From Paramyrothecium sp. XJ0827 (lineage: Eukaryota; Ascomycota; Sordariomycetes; Hypocreales; Stachybotryaceae), in NCBI GenBank assembly GCA_020881915.1, contig JAJFPB010000009.1, positions 682,001-746,000 of the forward strand: DNA of 64,000 nt, in the 5' to 3' direction. Below the pieces are notes generated by a model, which had not been told where the DNA came from, did not search any database, and saw only the letters and a list, made by a program, of their open reading frames with translations. Position 1 is the first letter of the stretch, and each line of letters begins with the position of its first letter. Made by a program: the position numbers and the translations under genes. Below are positions 46,661 to 58,848 of this stretch, one piece after another.

Positions 46661-48442
46661 ATGGCTCTCCCCGACCTGCTCCAGCTCGTCACCTGGAGCC
46701 GGTTCTTCGGCTTCGGCACGCTCTTCCTCGTCGTCTCCTTCCTCGTCGACTTTGCGCGGCAGCCGGCGTACCCAAAGCACATCCCGATGCTGGGCCACGG
46801 CCGGGGGTGGTGGGCCAAGGTCCGGAATAGCATCGCCTTCATCCCCAACTACCACAAGTGGCTGAACGAGGGCTACGCAACTGTCAGTTTCCCTCTTTAT
46901 CTGCTCCGGCCGTTGGCGTACAAGCCGAATTGAACTGAAACTGACCTGACCCGACTCGATTCCAGTACGGCAAGAAGAACCTCCCCTTCATCGCGCCGGC
47001 GCCCGTCTGCCGCCCGGCCGACGTCGTCCTCCCGCAGTCGCAGGTCAAGTGGATGATGGACCAGCCCGACCACGTCGTGTCGGCGCACCAGGCGCACATC
47101 ACCGTCCTCAACCTCAACTACAACTTCCTCGGCGAACGCCTCGCGCAGACGCCCTGGGCCGAGCACGTCATCCACAAGTCCATCACCCGCCACCTGCCCG
47201 GCCTCGTCCCGGACATCCAGGACGAGGTCGACCGCGCCCTCGCCGACCTGCTCGGCACCGACACGGACAACTGGAAGAGCGTCAACCTGTGGGAGTTCTG
47301 GCTCGCCCTCGTCGCCCGCGTCACCAACCGCCTGCTCGTCGGCGACGAGGTCTGCCGCGACACCGACTTCCAGCGCTCCGTCATCAACTTCACCGACCGC
47401 GTCGTCGTCAACAGCTTCCTGCTCGCCACCTTCCCCAAGGTCCTGCACCCCGTCGTCGGCCCCCTCCTCGCCATCCCCAACTGGAGGCTGTGGCGCACCG
47501 CCGACGCCAAGGTCGGCCCCGTCATCCGCCAGCGCCTGCACGACATGGCCCGCAAGGACGCCGGCGACCCGGCCCTCAAGGACTGGGCGCCCCCCGAGAC
47601 CTTCATCACCTGGGCCATCCGCGTCGCCAAGGCCGAGGGCAACGAGTTCGAGCTGGACCCGGAGAACATCTCCAAGCGCCTGCTGCCCATCGAGTTCGCC
47701 GCCATCCACACCACCGTCCTCACCGGCCAGAGCTGGCTCATCGACCTGCTCACCACCCGGCCCGAGGACGGCGTCCTCGACACCCTGCGCGACGAGCTCC
47801 GCACCCACATGCCTGCGTCCGGCCGCTGGACCAAGGCCAACCTCTCCTCCCTCGTCCGCGTCGACTCCTCCATCCGCGAGTCGCAGCGCCTCAGCAACTT
47901 CAGCGCCACCCTCGTCCTGCGCGAGGTCGTCGCCCCCGAAGGCCTGCACAACCCGGAGCAAGGCTGGACCTTGCCGCAGGGCTCGCTGCTGACCTGGAAC
48001 CTCGAGGGCACCCACCACGACCCGGAGCTGTACCCGGACCCCCGTGGCTACGACCCTCTCCGGTTCTCACGCGTGCGCGAGGAGTGGGACCAGAAATCAG
48101 AAGAGGAGCGCAGGAACAACGAGGCGCAGGCCGCCAAGGTACGAGGCCTCGGCATGGTGACCACGAGCGACCAGCACTTGGCCTTTGGACACGGCAGACA
48201 CGCCTGGTGAGTCGACCGACAACCTTCAATCGAAGATAGTCTCAAGTACTAACTCTGCTCTCCCCTACAGTCCCGGTCGCTTCTTCATAGCCTACCAGCT
48301 CAAGCTCATCGCGTCCTACCTCCTCCTCAACTACGACATCAAGATGCTCGACGGCCGACCGCCCAAGCAGTGGCTGGGCAGCAACATCATCCCTCCCCTC
48401 AAGACGTGTATGGAAGTCCGAAGGAAAAAAGGCACGGTCTAG
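46661..48442 (+). CDS. cytochrome P450 monooxygenase
   Basis: ER-anchored heme monooxygenase. Exons 46661-46882, 46966-48206 and 48271-48442; 544 residues. N-terminal membrane anchor (FGFGTLFLVVSFLVDF) followed by the Pro-rich hinge; I-helix FAAIHTTVLT; ExxR in IRESQR; heme loop FGHGRHACPGRF, whose Cys is created by the second splice (TG|T). The arrangement resembles the fungal P450 group that includes gibberellin and other secondary-metabolite oxidases, but no biosynthetic core gene lies nearby. Coding DNA is extremely rich in C at third positions, which produces long open shadow frames on both strands; these are not genes. The start is the first ATG and precedes the anchor directly. Convergent with MAK5. 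Confidence 0.93.
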
Positions 48443-48719
48443 AACAAGATGCCGGGGCGGCTTGGGAGTTTTTGGCGCTTTTTCACGATTTGATGTTGAT
48501 TTTCATCCTTCACTTCTGGTGTTGGTAAAGGCACGCGGGAGCATGGGCCAGCGGAGTTTTTATGCATTTAGAAACGATCATGATTGATGGTCCTCGGCTC
48601 AATCTAGATGTAATGGCCAGGGGGCTTACCGGCTCCAAGAGCAGTACTCGATATAAAAGAAACACGCATTAAATGTCTGATCACAATGGCTTTTTACTAT
48701 TCAATCTTCGAAATGTAGC

Positions 48720-51044
48720 TCACAGATCTAGTCCTAGCCCTTCTCCTCCGAGGAAAAGACCGCCTACAGAGGCATTTTCTCGTTCCCTCAGCAAGGCTCT
48801 CATGTCTACTCTTCCGCCGGTAATGTATTTCTCGCTCACGCCCAGGTTGACCCTCCGCGACAGCTCCTCGCGCAGCTGCGCCTTCAGCGCTCCCATCTCG
48901 GCCTTGCTCAGTCCCAGCGCCTCCTTCTCCTTGCGCTTCCGGCCGCCGCCGCGTCCGCCACGAACGAGCGCCGTATCGTCGAACTCGTCAGAGTCGTACT
49001 CGACACCCAGCTCCGACGCTGCCGACCGCAGCCATGAGCTGTCGCTGTGGGCCTTCTCCCTGGCAAGCACCGCGTCAGCGATGCGCTTGGCCAGTTCCAC
49101 GCGGGGCTTGAGTCGTGCCGCAATCTTCCGGTCCAGCGGGAGCGTCTGGATGGCGTGCTGCTTCCCGCGGCGCTGCTCGGCGTGCACCTTGGCGGCCAGG
49201 CGCCGCGTGGGAATGACCTCGTCTGGCGAGCACAGCATCACACTCGCTCCGGTGCTGCCAGCGCCACGCGCAGTGCGGCCAGAACGGTGAATGTAGGTAT
49301 CTGCTGAGCGGGGAACGTGGTAATGCAGGACCTGGTCAACGTCCTTGATATCGAGACCACGTGACGCGACATCGGTGGCAACCAAGATCGAGTTCTTCGC
49401 GGCGGTGAAGCGCTCGAGCGACCGCAGACGTGCCTTTTGCGCCATCTGCGAGTGCAAGGGCAGTACTGTCAAGTTGAGGTTCTGAAGCAACGGTGTGAGA
49501 CGTCGTACGGCTGAGATGGAGTTGGTGAAGATGAGCGTGCGGCGGCCTGGATTCAGGAGCAAGACGGCGTAGAGGTACAAATCCTTCTCCATGGCGCCGC
49601 ACTCAATAAGCCCCTCTCGTAAACCCTCCGCCATCTGGCTGATGGGGTTGACGTCGACGAACTTGGGCTCCCGTCGAAACCTTAGGCACTTCATCAGGTA
49701 TTCCATCTTCTCCTCATCGCTTCCTTCCGCGGCTTTGCCCTTGCTTTTCCCCTTACCAGCAAGCTTCGTCTGGAGGTCCTTGTCGAAGGTTGCTGAAAAG
49801 ACCAGAGTCTGCCGGTCGGGTCGTTGTTCCTCGTCATCGTCGTCGTCTTCCTCGTCTCCATCCGCCTCTGGGTCCTTCTTGTCCAACACCCCAATGATAT
49901 CCTCGGCTTCCTTGAACTGTCCTGCCTTGAAAAGTCTGTCGGCCTCATCCACGACGAGGAACCTGATCTTCGTGAATGATTCCTGTAGCTTCATATCGCC
50001 ATCGAGAACCTCCCACAACCGACCCGGCGTTCCAATGACGATATCTGCCTTCTCCAACTGTCTTTGTTGCTTCTGAATGCTCAAGCCACCGGTCACAACA
50101 CAAACGTACGGCGCCGAGGGCAGCCCATCGCAGAGAGCTTTCATATGATCACCCAGCTGCTTGGCCAACTCTCGCGTCGGACTCAACACGACTGCCATCG
50201 GACCCTTCCTCTTGTTTTCCTCCTGTCCATCGTACAGCTCCAGCCATTTCTCGATCATCGGAATTCCGAAAGCCAGCGTTTTACCCGAGCCCGTCTGCGC
50301 CTTGCCAATCACATCCTCGCCCGCCACGATCTCCGGGATAGTCTTCTCCTGGATCAAGGTCGGCTTCGAGAACTTGAGCTTCGCGATAGCCGAGAGCATG
50401 CCCGGTGACAGGTTCAGCGGAATCCAGGCCGCCATGTCGAAGTCTTCTTCGTCTTCTTCTGCGTCGGCCATAGCGGCGAGCGCGTTGAACGAGTTGTCCT
50501 GTGGAGCGGACTTTTGTACTTTGTTTTTGGCCGTTGCCAGCTTGTCGTCTTCTTTGTTTTTGCTCTTTTTCTTTTGTTGCTGCTTCTCTTTGCCTGCAGC
50601 CTTCGCTTGAGCCCTCTCACCCTCCACGCCACCTTTACTATCGCCAGTTTTGTCGGTATCGAGATCCCCGCCCTCCACAGCGTCGTCGCTAAACCCTTCA
50701 AACGACTCGCCCTCATCTTCGCCTGTGTTCTGGCTCGGGGCTTCGGTCTCGGTCTCAGTGTCGGTCTTGGTCTTGGTCTTGTTGTCTGTCGGTACTATGA
50801 ATTGCACCTTGTCCCCATGCTTGACGACATCGACGCCTTCGATGATCTCGAGCCCGCCAAATTCCTCGCCAACGGACTTCCACGCCAGCGACCCTGCGTC
50901 GACAGCTCGTTGAGCTCGCTTGGCAGTCTTGTTGTCGGAGGGCTTGCGTTTGGCGGCTGGCTTGGAGGATGACGAGGTCTTGTTGCGCTTTGGGGATGGG
51001 CCGGCCGCGGAGGGAAGCTTTCGCTTCGTCGTTTGCGGCACCAT
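48720..51044 (-). CDS. MAK5: ATP-dependent RNA helicase Mak5 (DDX24), DEAD-box
   Basis: Nucleolar helicase needed for 60S ribosomal subunit assembly. Single exon, 774 residues from the ATG at 51044 (MVPQTTKRK); an in-frame ATG at 51119 would add 25 residues and is less likely because the family begins with a basic nucleolar-type segment. Acidic/Lys-rich N-terminus to about residue 200, then the Q-motif region with WIPLNLSP, motif I AQTGSGKT (about 246-253), PTRELAKQ, DEAD box VDEADR (about 367), SAT (about 418) and HRSGRTARG (about 588). An acidic insert (EEDDDDDEEQ) lies between the DEAD and SAT motifs, a known feature of the Mak5/DDX24 group. Housekeeping gene, intact. Confidence 0.94.
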   Translation of the reverse strand: MVPQTTKRKLPSAAGPSPKRNKTSSSSKPAAKRKPSDNKTAKRAQRAVDAGSLAWKSVGEEFGGLEIIEGVDVVKHGDKVQFIVPTDNKTKTKTDTETETEAPSQNTGEDEGESFEGFSDDAVEGGDLDTDKTGDSKGGVEGERAQAKAAGKEKQQQKKKSKNKEDDKLATAKNKVQKSAPQDNSFNALAAMADAEEDEEDFDMAAWIPLNLSPGMLSAIAKLKFSKPTLIQEKTIPEIVAGEDVIGKAQTGSGKTLAFGIPMIEKWLELYDGQEENKRKGPMAVVLSPTRELAKQLGDHMKALCDGLPSAPYVCVVTGGLSIQKQQRQLEKADIVIGTPGRLWEVLDGDMKLQESFTKIRFLVVDEADRLFKAGQFKEAEDIIGVLDKKDPEADGDEEDDDDDEEQRPDRQTLVFSATFDKDLQTKLAGKGKSKGKAAEGSDEEKMEYLMKCLRFRREPKFVDVNPISQMAEGLREGLIECGAMEKDLYLYAVLLLNPGRRTLIFTNSISAVRRLTPLLQNLNLTVLPLHSQMAQKARLRSLERFTAAKNSILVATDVASRGLDIKDVDQVLHYHVPRSADTYIHRSGRTARGAGSTGASVMLCSPDEVIPTRRLAAKVHAEQRRGKQHAIQTLPLDRKIAARLKPRVELAKRIADAVLAREKAHSDSSWLRSAASELGVEYDSDEFDDTALVRGGRGGGRKRKEKEALGLSKAEMGALKAQLREELSRRVNLGVSEKYITGGRVDMRALLRERENASVGGLFLGGEGLGLDL

Positions 51045-51688
51045 TGGGGATGAGAGACTCAGGTCGCGGAATCGGTCGGCGTGGCTGTGAAAGGCGTGAT
51101 TGAAGAGGCGGAGTCTCAAGAGTCCAGAAATGGTGGGTTGCTGATGGAACGATAAGACAACTTTTTTCTCTTATCAGTCCAAGCCAAATTTTGACCCGCC
51201 GATAAGCTTCCTCCTCGACGGCCTCAAACCACAAACCAAACACACTCCATCTGTCTACGCCATTATGAGCCACCCAGAACACCCCGACTGGCCGATTCAG
51301 AGCTGCGCCAAACAATGGTTTTCAACCAAGCTACGGTATCTTATACTTCAAGAACGCTACATGCTACCATTTCCTTCCAATAATCCCTCCCACTGCCCCT
51401 CTTGACAGCAATTACATAGTCATCATCACGGTTGCGGTTACATGGTTCATTTAAAATAAAACAAAAAGAAATTTCTCCGTGAAGGCGTCATTCTAGGAAT
51501 ACAATCCGCGATAAAAGTCGGTGATATGTCCCTCCCCGTTTTATGTCTCCGGCTGCTTCCGGCGGCCGCCGTGCAGCTCATATAGTACAATGCACACATT
51601 CCACCACCTAGTCTTGACCCAGCAAATGATCCTCGTCATCCTTCATTATGACACACAACTCGTCGTCAGGTGCATTGCCAGGCGTCGC
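51045..51688. other. intergenic region
   Basis: MAK5 promoter and 3' flank of the MLP1-like gene. Nothing else seen. Confidence 0.5.
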
Positions 51689-54600
51689 TCAATGTGCGCC
51701 GCCCCTGGCCCTTTTCGCGCCACCTCCCGCTTCCGAGTCTCCTCTAGGCCGCTTGTTTCCCGGTTGAAAATCGGAGGCTACCGGATTAAGGTTGCCTCGA
51801 CCACCTCGGGCGCCTCCACGACCGCCGCGACCAGCATGCGCCGGTCCGCCTTCCTGGTTTCCGCTAGCAGCACGCTGACTAGGTGGTACATATGCACCTC
51901 CTCTGCCTCGACCACCACCGCGCGGCATTGGTAATCCTGATCGCACAGGCTGCGGCAAGCCTTGTCCAGCCGTTGGCTGTTGAGCAGGTGGTGGAGCGGG
52001 GATTCCTGTTTCCGCCTTAATCGCAAAGGGGTTGGCCGCTTCTTGACTACCAGGATTGGCATTTGCGGCGAACGGGTTGGCAGCCTTGGGGGGAGGAATG
52101 TTGCTAGCCGCTGGCTGCGCACTCGGTGGTCCCGTCGCCGTTGTCTTTGGTTCAGGCTTGGCTATCGTAGCAGATGCTGCTGCTTGTGGCGGTGCTGCTC
52201 CGACAGGTGTTGAAGGAGTAACACCAGCGGCACTGGGAGTTGCCGTAGCGGCAGCGCCGCCTCCAGGGTGTGCTGAAGCGGGAGAGGGAGGAGGAGCACC
52301 AGACATCGATGCCTGCCTTCCCGGAGGTGGCTTCGCCGGAGTTGTTGTTGCTGAAGGAGGAGCTGGCGGGGGCGCCTGGGCCACTTTGGCAACCTCCCAA
52401 ACCTCAACAACTGGTTTCTGAGGCGTCTCTGTCGCTGCTTTTTCCACCACGCTGAGTTTGGCATTCGAGGCCCTGACCTTGTTCTCAGCCATATTGATGC
52501 GCAATTGGGACTTCTTGGACTCCATCATCTGAGCGTGCTCCTTTGCCTGATCCCGTGCTGCAGCAATTTTGGCCTCGTACTCGGTTTTGAGCTTGGCGGT
52601 TTCGGCATCAAGCCGCTTTTTGATGTTAGCAGTCACAATGCTCTTGACCGTCGCATTGGTTGCAAGGAATTGGCGCATGCCTGCATCGTCCAACTGAGAC
52701 AGATCTGCGGATCCTGTGGTTGGCGTAGTCGGCACATCCTGTCCTTCAGTCTTTGCGGGTGTTGATGGTGGTTGATCTGGCAGTGGTGTGTCCGTGGGCC
52801 GTTTGGGAAGGGAGTTCTCCGCCTGCCAAATTGCTTTCTCCTGCTCAAATCTCAACTTGAGGTCCTCGTCCTTTTTCTTGAATTCGTCCTCCATCTTTGC
52901 GCGACTTTCCTTCAACTTATTGTTTAAGGCATCTCTCATCCTATCCGAGCGCTCCTTGATAGTCTGCTGGATCTTGGCTTCGACCTCGTTGGCCTTCTGT
53001 TCGTACTCGGCGGCCTTGGCCTCGGCAGCTGCAATTTTCTCTTCGAGTGCCTTCTTCTCTTCATCAGACATTCCTTCTCCACCGTTCTGCATAGTCACGT
53101 CGGCTGATTCGGACGCTTGGGGTTGTTTCTCCTGCTCGCCAGCAGCGGTAGTAGGTTGGGCGGCTGCCGCAGCCTCGAGCTTTTGGATTGCGGCATCACG
53201 CTCTGCGACGATCGCTTGCATCTCCGCCCTGAGCTTCTCCAGCTGCTGTTCCGCACCAAGTTTTTGGGCGTTAACGGCTTCGAGTTCCTTCCGCACATCT
53301 ATCAGTTGCTTCTCGAGATGAGAAACGACCTCGGCAGAGGCGGCGGAGGCGGCATTGTCGACATTGATAGGCTGAACTGTCGACTCGGTCGGTGCTGGCT
53401 GGGCATTCTGTGTCTGCTGGGTAGCTTGTTGTCGAAGTTCCTCGACCTGCTGCTGGAAGCTCAGTATCTGCTTCTCGAGGTCTGCTGTGTGCTGGCCAGC
53501 TTGCTCGACCTGGTGTTGACTGCCCTCCAACTCCTTGTTTGTCGCGTCCAACTGCTCTTGAAGAGTGTTGGCTCGCTGTACAGCCTCGTTCTTCTCTCCT
53601 GTGAGCTTACGGGAGCGGTCTTTGAATTGCTCCGTTAGCTTTCCACGGGTATTGGTCCAGTTGGTGCGTTCAGTCTCCAACGTCGACTCCAGTTCCGTAA
53701 TCTTCTCTTGTAAGGGCTGCTCGTTCTCTTTCAGGGCATTTCTTTCCGTCTCGAGATTAGAAATGGTTTCCTTGAGCTGCTCCATTTCCGCAGGGTCTAC
53801 GCGACCATACTTCGTAAGGATGCCTTCTGTTCGCTTCTGCCATCGGTCGCGGTCCTCTTGAATCTGCTTCACCTCCTCATCCAAGTAAGACTTCTGAGTT
53901 TTCAGGCTGTCGATCTCAGCCTCCAGCGGCTGAATTCGGCTCTCCATTTCCTCGATCTTTTTGTTCTTCTCGGAGATCTGGTCTTTGAGGTGCCCGTTTT
54001 CGTTGCGCAGAGCTACACTGCTCTCACGGTACAAGTTCAGCTCGTTCAGTTTGTCCATGAGATCTTGGTGAGTCATGGAAGTTCTGCCACTCTGGGCTGA
54101 TTGTGTGCGTTCCTGGTCAAGCTTAAGGCGCGTCTCATCAAGCTGGGACTGGGTGTACTGGAGCTGCTGCTGCAGACGTTTGCACTCTGTCGTCTTGACG
54201 TCGTACTGCACTTCCAATATCTCCTTCTCGCGTCGAAGGTAACTGTTGAGCTCACGAAGGCCTTCTGTTGCATCACCCATTGGGACAGGAGACATGGCCT
54301 CATCATTTTCGTCGTTGGTTCCGCGGTTCTGCTGCAGAGCCGCGAGCTGAGCGGTCAACCCTTCCAGCTGCTGGTGCAGGAGCTTGTTCTGGGCATTGGC
54401 ATCGTCTCGCCGCGTCTTCAGTTCGCTCATTTCTTGCTCAAGCTGTTGGCGCCGATCATCCCAAGAACTCTCACTCTGTGCAAGAGTGACCTTGGCAGAT
54501 TCCGCCTCGGCTCTTAGAGTAGATGTTTGGGTTTTTAGGTCGTTGAATTCGCTACGAAGCTGCTGCACTAGTTTGGCAGCCTCGGCATGCTTGACTAGTT

Positions 54601-57600
54601 CCTGTTCGTAATCCTGCTGAGCTTTCGAGGCGATCTCTGCCTGGGTACGAAGGTCCTGCTTGTAGTACCGCACTGTTTCGGCATGTCGCGCACTGTCGTC
54701 TTTGAGCCTCTTGATTTCCTCGTCGAGGATAGCCTTTTCATCCTCATGCCTGCGAGTGATCTCGTTCTGGGAGTCTCGTAGTGACGAGAGTTCCGTGTTA
54801 GATCGAGAAAGCTCAGAAGACATGTCCTCCACGCGTTGCCCAAGTTCCTTGATTTTTGCATCCTTCTCCTCGATCAACGACTCCGTTTCCTGGCGATATT
54901 GTTCCTGAGAAGCCCGAAGGTCCTCAAGAGCCTCTTCGTTTGCTTGGCTGAGCTCCTTGTGATGTTCCGCCTGTGCCTTTGCATTCTCAAGCTGGTTGTT
55001 AGCGATGTCAAGGTCACGTTTGAGATTTGAGATGTCGTCGTTCAGCTCTTGAATCTCTGACTCGAGCTCTTGCACTTGTTGGCTGTTATCGACGGTAGAG
55101 CCAGGCCTGGGCGTTGGTCGGGGTTGCAGTCGGCCAACACGTTCTTCAGCGCTCCTCAATTCCACAGTAAGTTCGTCAACACGAGCTTGAAGATGATCAC
55201 GACTGGTCTTGACGCTGACGTGGTCTTCGCGCACTTGGCTCAAGCTGGCAAGAAGCTCGTCGATTCGTTTTTGTGACTCCTTCGCCTCGTACTCCTTCCT
55301 CAGTTGCAGCTTCTTCAATTCTTCCGTTTCGTATGTGAGCTTCCTCTGAACGTCGCTCAGCTGGTGTTCTAAAGTCTCAATTCGGGACTGTGCTTTCCTC
55401 CGAGCTTCAGACTCAGTAATGTTGCGCTCGTTCTCCAAAGATTGTTGAGTGGCCAGAAGGTGGTTCAGGCGATTCTTCTCCTCGATCAAGCTTTCGTTGT
55501 CTTTGCTCAGGCGGTCTTGTATGTCCTTCCAAAGATTCTTCTCGGCCTTGAGGTTGGCCGTTTCGTTTCGCAAGCTATCGAGGAGTCCCTTAGCCTCAAC
55601 GAGCTCTTCTGCGACTTGCTGCGTGCGGATGTCTTGCTTCGCAACCGTCTCCGACAGTGACTGGTTCCTCTTCTGCAATTCACCATTCTCGCTCTGGAGG
55701 GCGACGTAATTGCTTTGGAGCATCTCACGTCTCTCTGACTCAAGCCGCACCTCGCCCTGGAGCCGGACATTCTCGGTATGGAGGGAATTCTTCTCGGTGG
55801 ACAAGTGGTCGATCTGGGTCCTGAAGTCCTTTCGCACCCCGTCTTGGGCGTCGCGGAAGCTGTCGTACTCACCCTGCAGCTTCCGCAGGGCCTCGTTGAG
55901 CGTCTCAGTATGCTCTCCCGACTCGATGCTGCTTAACGGTAGTCGTCCACTGCCATCAAGGGAGTGACGCATCATGTGTGCCTCATCAACCCCACTTCCC
56001 CTCTGCTGCAAGAGACGACGGAACATATCCCGCTCCATCTTGTAGCTCTCGATTGTATTCTTGGCAGACTTCATCTCCTCGCCCATGTGAACGAGCTCTT
56101 GCTGAAGTTTCTCCACCCTGTCATGGTCCTCCTTCGCTTGGTGCTGGGCGGCAAGAGCCTCTTCACTCTCCATACGCTCAGCAAGTTCCCTGGTGATGCG
56201 GAGCAGTTCCTCGTTCTTGGCTTGCAGAGACTTGATGTCCTTGAAGACAACCAGCTTCTGAGTGATGAATTGGTGAGTCTCGGACATGTCGGACAGGGCT
56301 TCTTCGGTAATCTCGCCCTTCTCAAGCTGCTTGATACGGTACGTTTCCTCTTCAGTAAGTTGGTCTGTGCCCTTCTCGACTGCATACATGTTGAAAACAA
56401 GCATCTGGATTTGGGTTCCCAAATCACGCAGTTGTGTACGTAGAATCTTGATTTCCGACTGCGCCGTAGCCAGGGCCCCCTCGGCCTTCCTGGCTGATTT
56501 TCGGGCAGCATCGCGTTCATCAAAGCTCTGCTGGGAGAGCTCCGACATGCGAGCAATCTCGGAGCGCAGGGTGTCTGATTCGGATTGAAGCTCTTGGATT
56601 TCGGGTGCCTTTGCCTCGAGAGCTGACATCATATTGTCAAGCTCTTCGGAAAGCTGCTGGTTCCGCCTCTTCTCGCTAGCGAGTTGACCCTTGACCTGGT
56701 ACAGTTGCTCGATGGCCTGCGTGGCGGTAACCGCAGACTTGGACCGAACGGAACCTGGCGTGGCGAATGGCGAGCCAGCTCGTCCAAGGAAAGAACCGTT
56801 TGCGCGGGGTGTCTGCGGAGCGGACCCAGGCGGAGGGTTTCCTTGCTCAATCCTTGCTTGGGTTTCATCGAGCTCGCTTTCCAATTGTTGGATGCGTTCC
56901 TCCATCTGGGCTGTGACTTGGCGTTCTTGTTCTAGTTCTTGGCGTACGCGTCGAAGTTCGTTTTCGTAGTTGTCCTTCAGACGTTCCTTCTCCGCTTCGA
57001 GCTCCCTCACACGGTCCTGATGCTTCTTGCTCAACTGGTCAGACATTTCGACGAGCCGGCGCTGGTCGTCTAGCTCTTGTTTGTAGCTTTCAATGGTTCC
57101 TGCGAATCTACTCTCCTGGCTTTGTAGCTTGACCAAGGCATCGTCAGCCTTGGCCTGCATTGCGTCAAGTCGTTCGCGCAACTGCTGCTCGGTACGCTTG
57201 AGGGCGTCGAGCTGCGATCTGATGTCTTCATTTTCGCGTTGCAGCTCAGCGATGCGGGCACCTTTCTCTTTCCTGTATTTCAGTGCTTCGTCGCTCTTGG
57301 TCTTCAGTTCATTTTCAAACCATTCGCTGTTGCGCCGGGCCAACTCGAGCTGTTGCTGCAGTGACTCCTCGCGATACTTCGCACCGTTGAGCTGTCCCTT
57401 GGCGTTCTGCTCAGCTTGTTGGAGTGCGGTGACCTCGCGGGCAAGCTCGACATTACGCTGGTGCTGTTTCGTAAGCTCCTCGGTAAGCGTTTGGCCGCGC
57501 TTATTATTCGCCTCGATGATGGATAGGTTGGTTCTGTTCGATGATTGCAAAGTTTCTATCTTGTCGTTGAGAGCTTTGACTTCTGCATCGTGGTCGGAGT

Positions 57601-58005
57601 GTTTGGTTTTTAGCTGTTGAAGCTCGGTTTCGATGGATTGGCGTTTCGTCTCTGTGCGTCGATAGTTAGTTAGGCGGAACGAAGACTGGGCATGGAATGA
57701 TTTGAGCGCGCACCCTCTTCTTTCAGCTTCTGTCGCGACTCTTCAAGATCTTTCAATGCCTTCTCCACAGTACTCTTGGAGACGGTCGAGCGCGACTCGG
57801 CGCTACGAACGGCATTCTCCAACTCAATGTCTGTCTGCAGTTTCTCTGCATACAGTGTGTCAAACTCGTGCGCTTTGGCCACAACAGCTTGCAACAGCGC
57901 GGTCACAAGGTCGACTGTTGGCTCAGTCGTCAGGGTCGCCAGCACGGGTTGGTCGAGACCCAGATGCCCGGCAAGGTAGCCGACATCCACGTCTGCAGCC
58001 GCCAT
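51689..58005 (-). CDS. MLP1: nuclear pore basket protein Mlp1/TPR homologue
   Basis: Large filament protein of the nuclear basket, with roles in mRNA export control and chromatin tethering. Exons 58005-57714 and 57651-51689 give 2084 residues; the intron has a GTGCGC donor, CTAAC branch point and CAG acceptor. The N-terminal 1600 or so residues are almost unbroken coiled coil (Leu/Glu/Gln/Lys heptads, few Pro or Gly), including the conserved TPR/MLP middle part. The C-terminal 400 residues are Pro/Ala/Thr-rich and end in an RGG/RG-rich tail (RGGGRGRGG, GRGGRGGARGGRG), which could bind RNA or be arginine-methylated (inference). The size fits TPR-family proteins. The long plus-strand frames across this gene are shadows of the repetitive codon pattern. 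Confidence 0.92.
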
Positions 58006-58848
58006 TGCTTGGACTACAGCGGAAGCGCGATGGTCTTGGTCGTCATTCCCGAGGCGTTGAAGAAAGAGGGTATCGCAAAAGGCGCGGAGTCAATGAACCG
58101 AAAGAAAGCAGCGCGCACGACCACCACTTTCAGCTGTTGGCGGTGGCGGAGGCTGCGTGTGCGAGTGGTGCAGGGTGAACAAACGAAGGAGAGGTGGAAA
58201 AGTGAAGAAATGGTGAAGCTTCGCTGCTGGTGACACAAGCACCCACTGTTTTGCTACAACAAGCAGGAGCAACCAACAAAGAAAGCATCTTTCGCCTTAC
58301 TTTCGATCGGCAGCAACGAGCACGGACCATGCACAGCTGGCGCGCGTCTGTAGATTACCCGGAGAATCGCCGATCCGATCAAGCTACCCTAGAGATGCAC
58401 AACTACACTTAAATGCGTGGTAGGGAGCTGGCACAGCTTCACATTCACCTTCAGGAAAGTTTGGAAACTCTGAACTCACTGTAAGGAGCATCCATGGTGC
58501 AGGCCCAAAAGTATTTGAGTGGGTGTGAACTTGAATGACGATCAAACAACGAGTGGCGAGCAACCTCCAAGTCCTTCTCTATCTCACTAGCTTCTGTTAA
58601 CCATCAACAATGCTCCAATGTAAATCCGACACGACGTTCTACAATACCTCAATTTTGCTTTACACCAATGCATTTACTGTCAATAACATATTACCGAACC
58701 TGATTCCATCTAGAGAACTCTATCATTGCACCAATCGTCAAAACAATAAACCCAAGCGCCAGTCATGCATCTTCATGAAATCGAAAGCAAACAATGCGTG
58801 TCAAACTCAAGCCCCGAAAGACAATGCAAAGCCCCAACTTATCCAGAA
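58006..58848. other. intergenic region, MLP1 promoter
   Basis: Upstream of the MLP1-like gene and 3' flank of the Cys-rich membrane protein gene. No gene seen. Confidence 0.5.

Noticed and set aside
46897..48239. Long open frames of 373 and 297 codons (minus) and 396 codons (plus) across the P450 gene
   Set aside because: They arise from the strong C-ending codon bias of the P450 coding strand; their translations are low-complexity Arg/Pro or Gly/Glu/Asp strings without motifs.
51962..57620. Many 60-177 codon plus-strand frames across the MLP1 gene
   Set aside because: Mirror images of heptad-repeat codons on the other strand; no independent start or splice signals.
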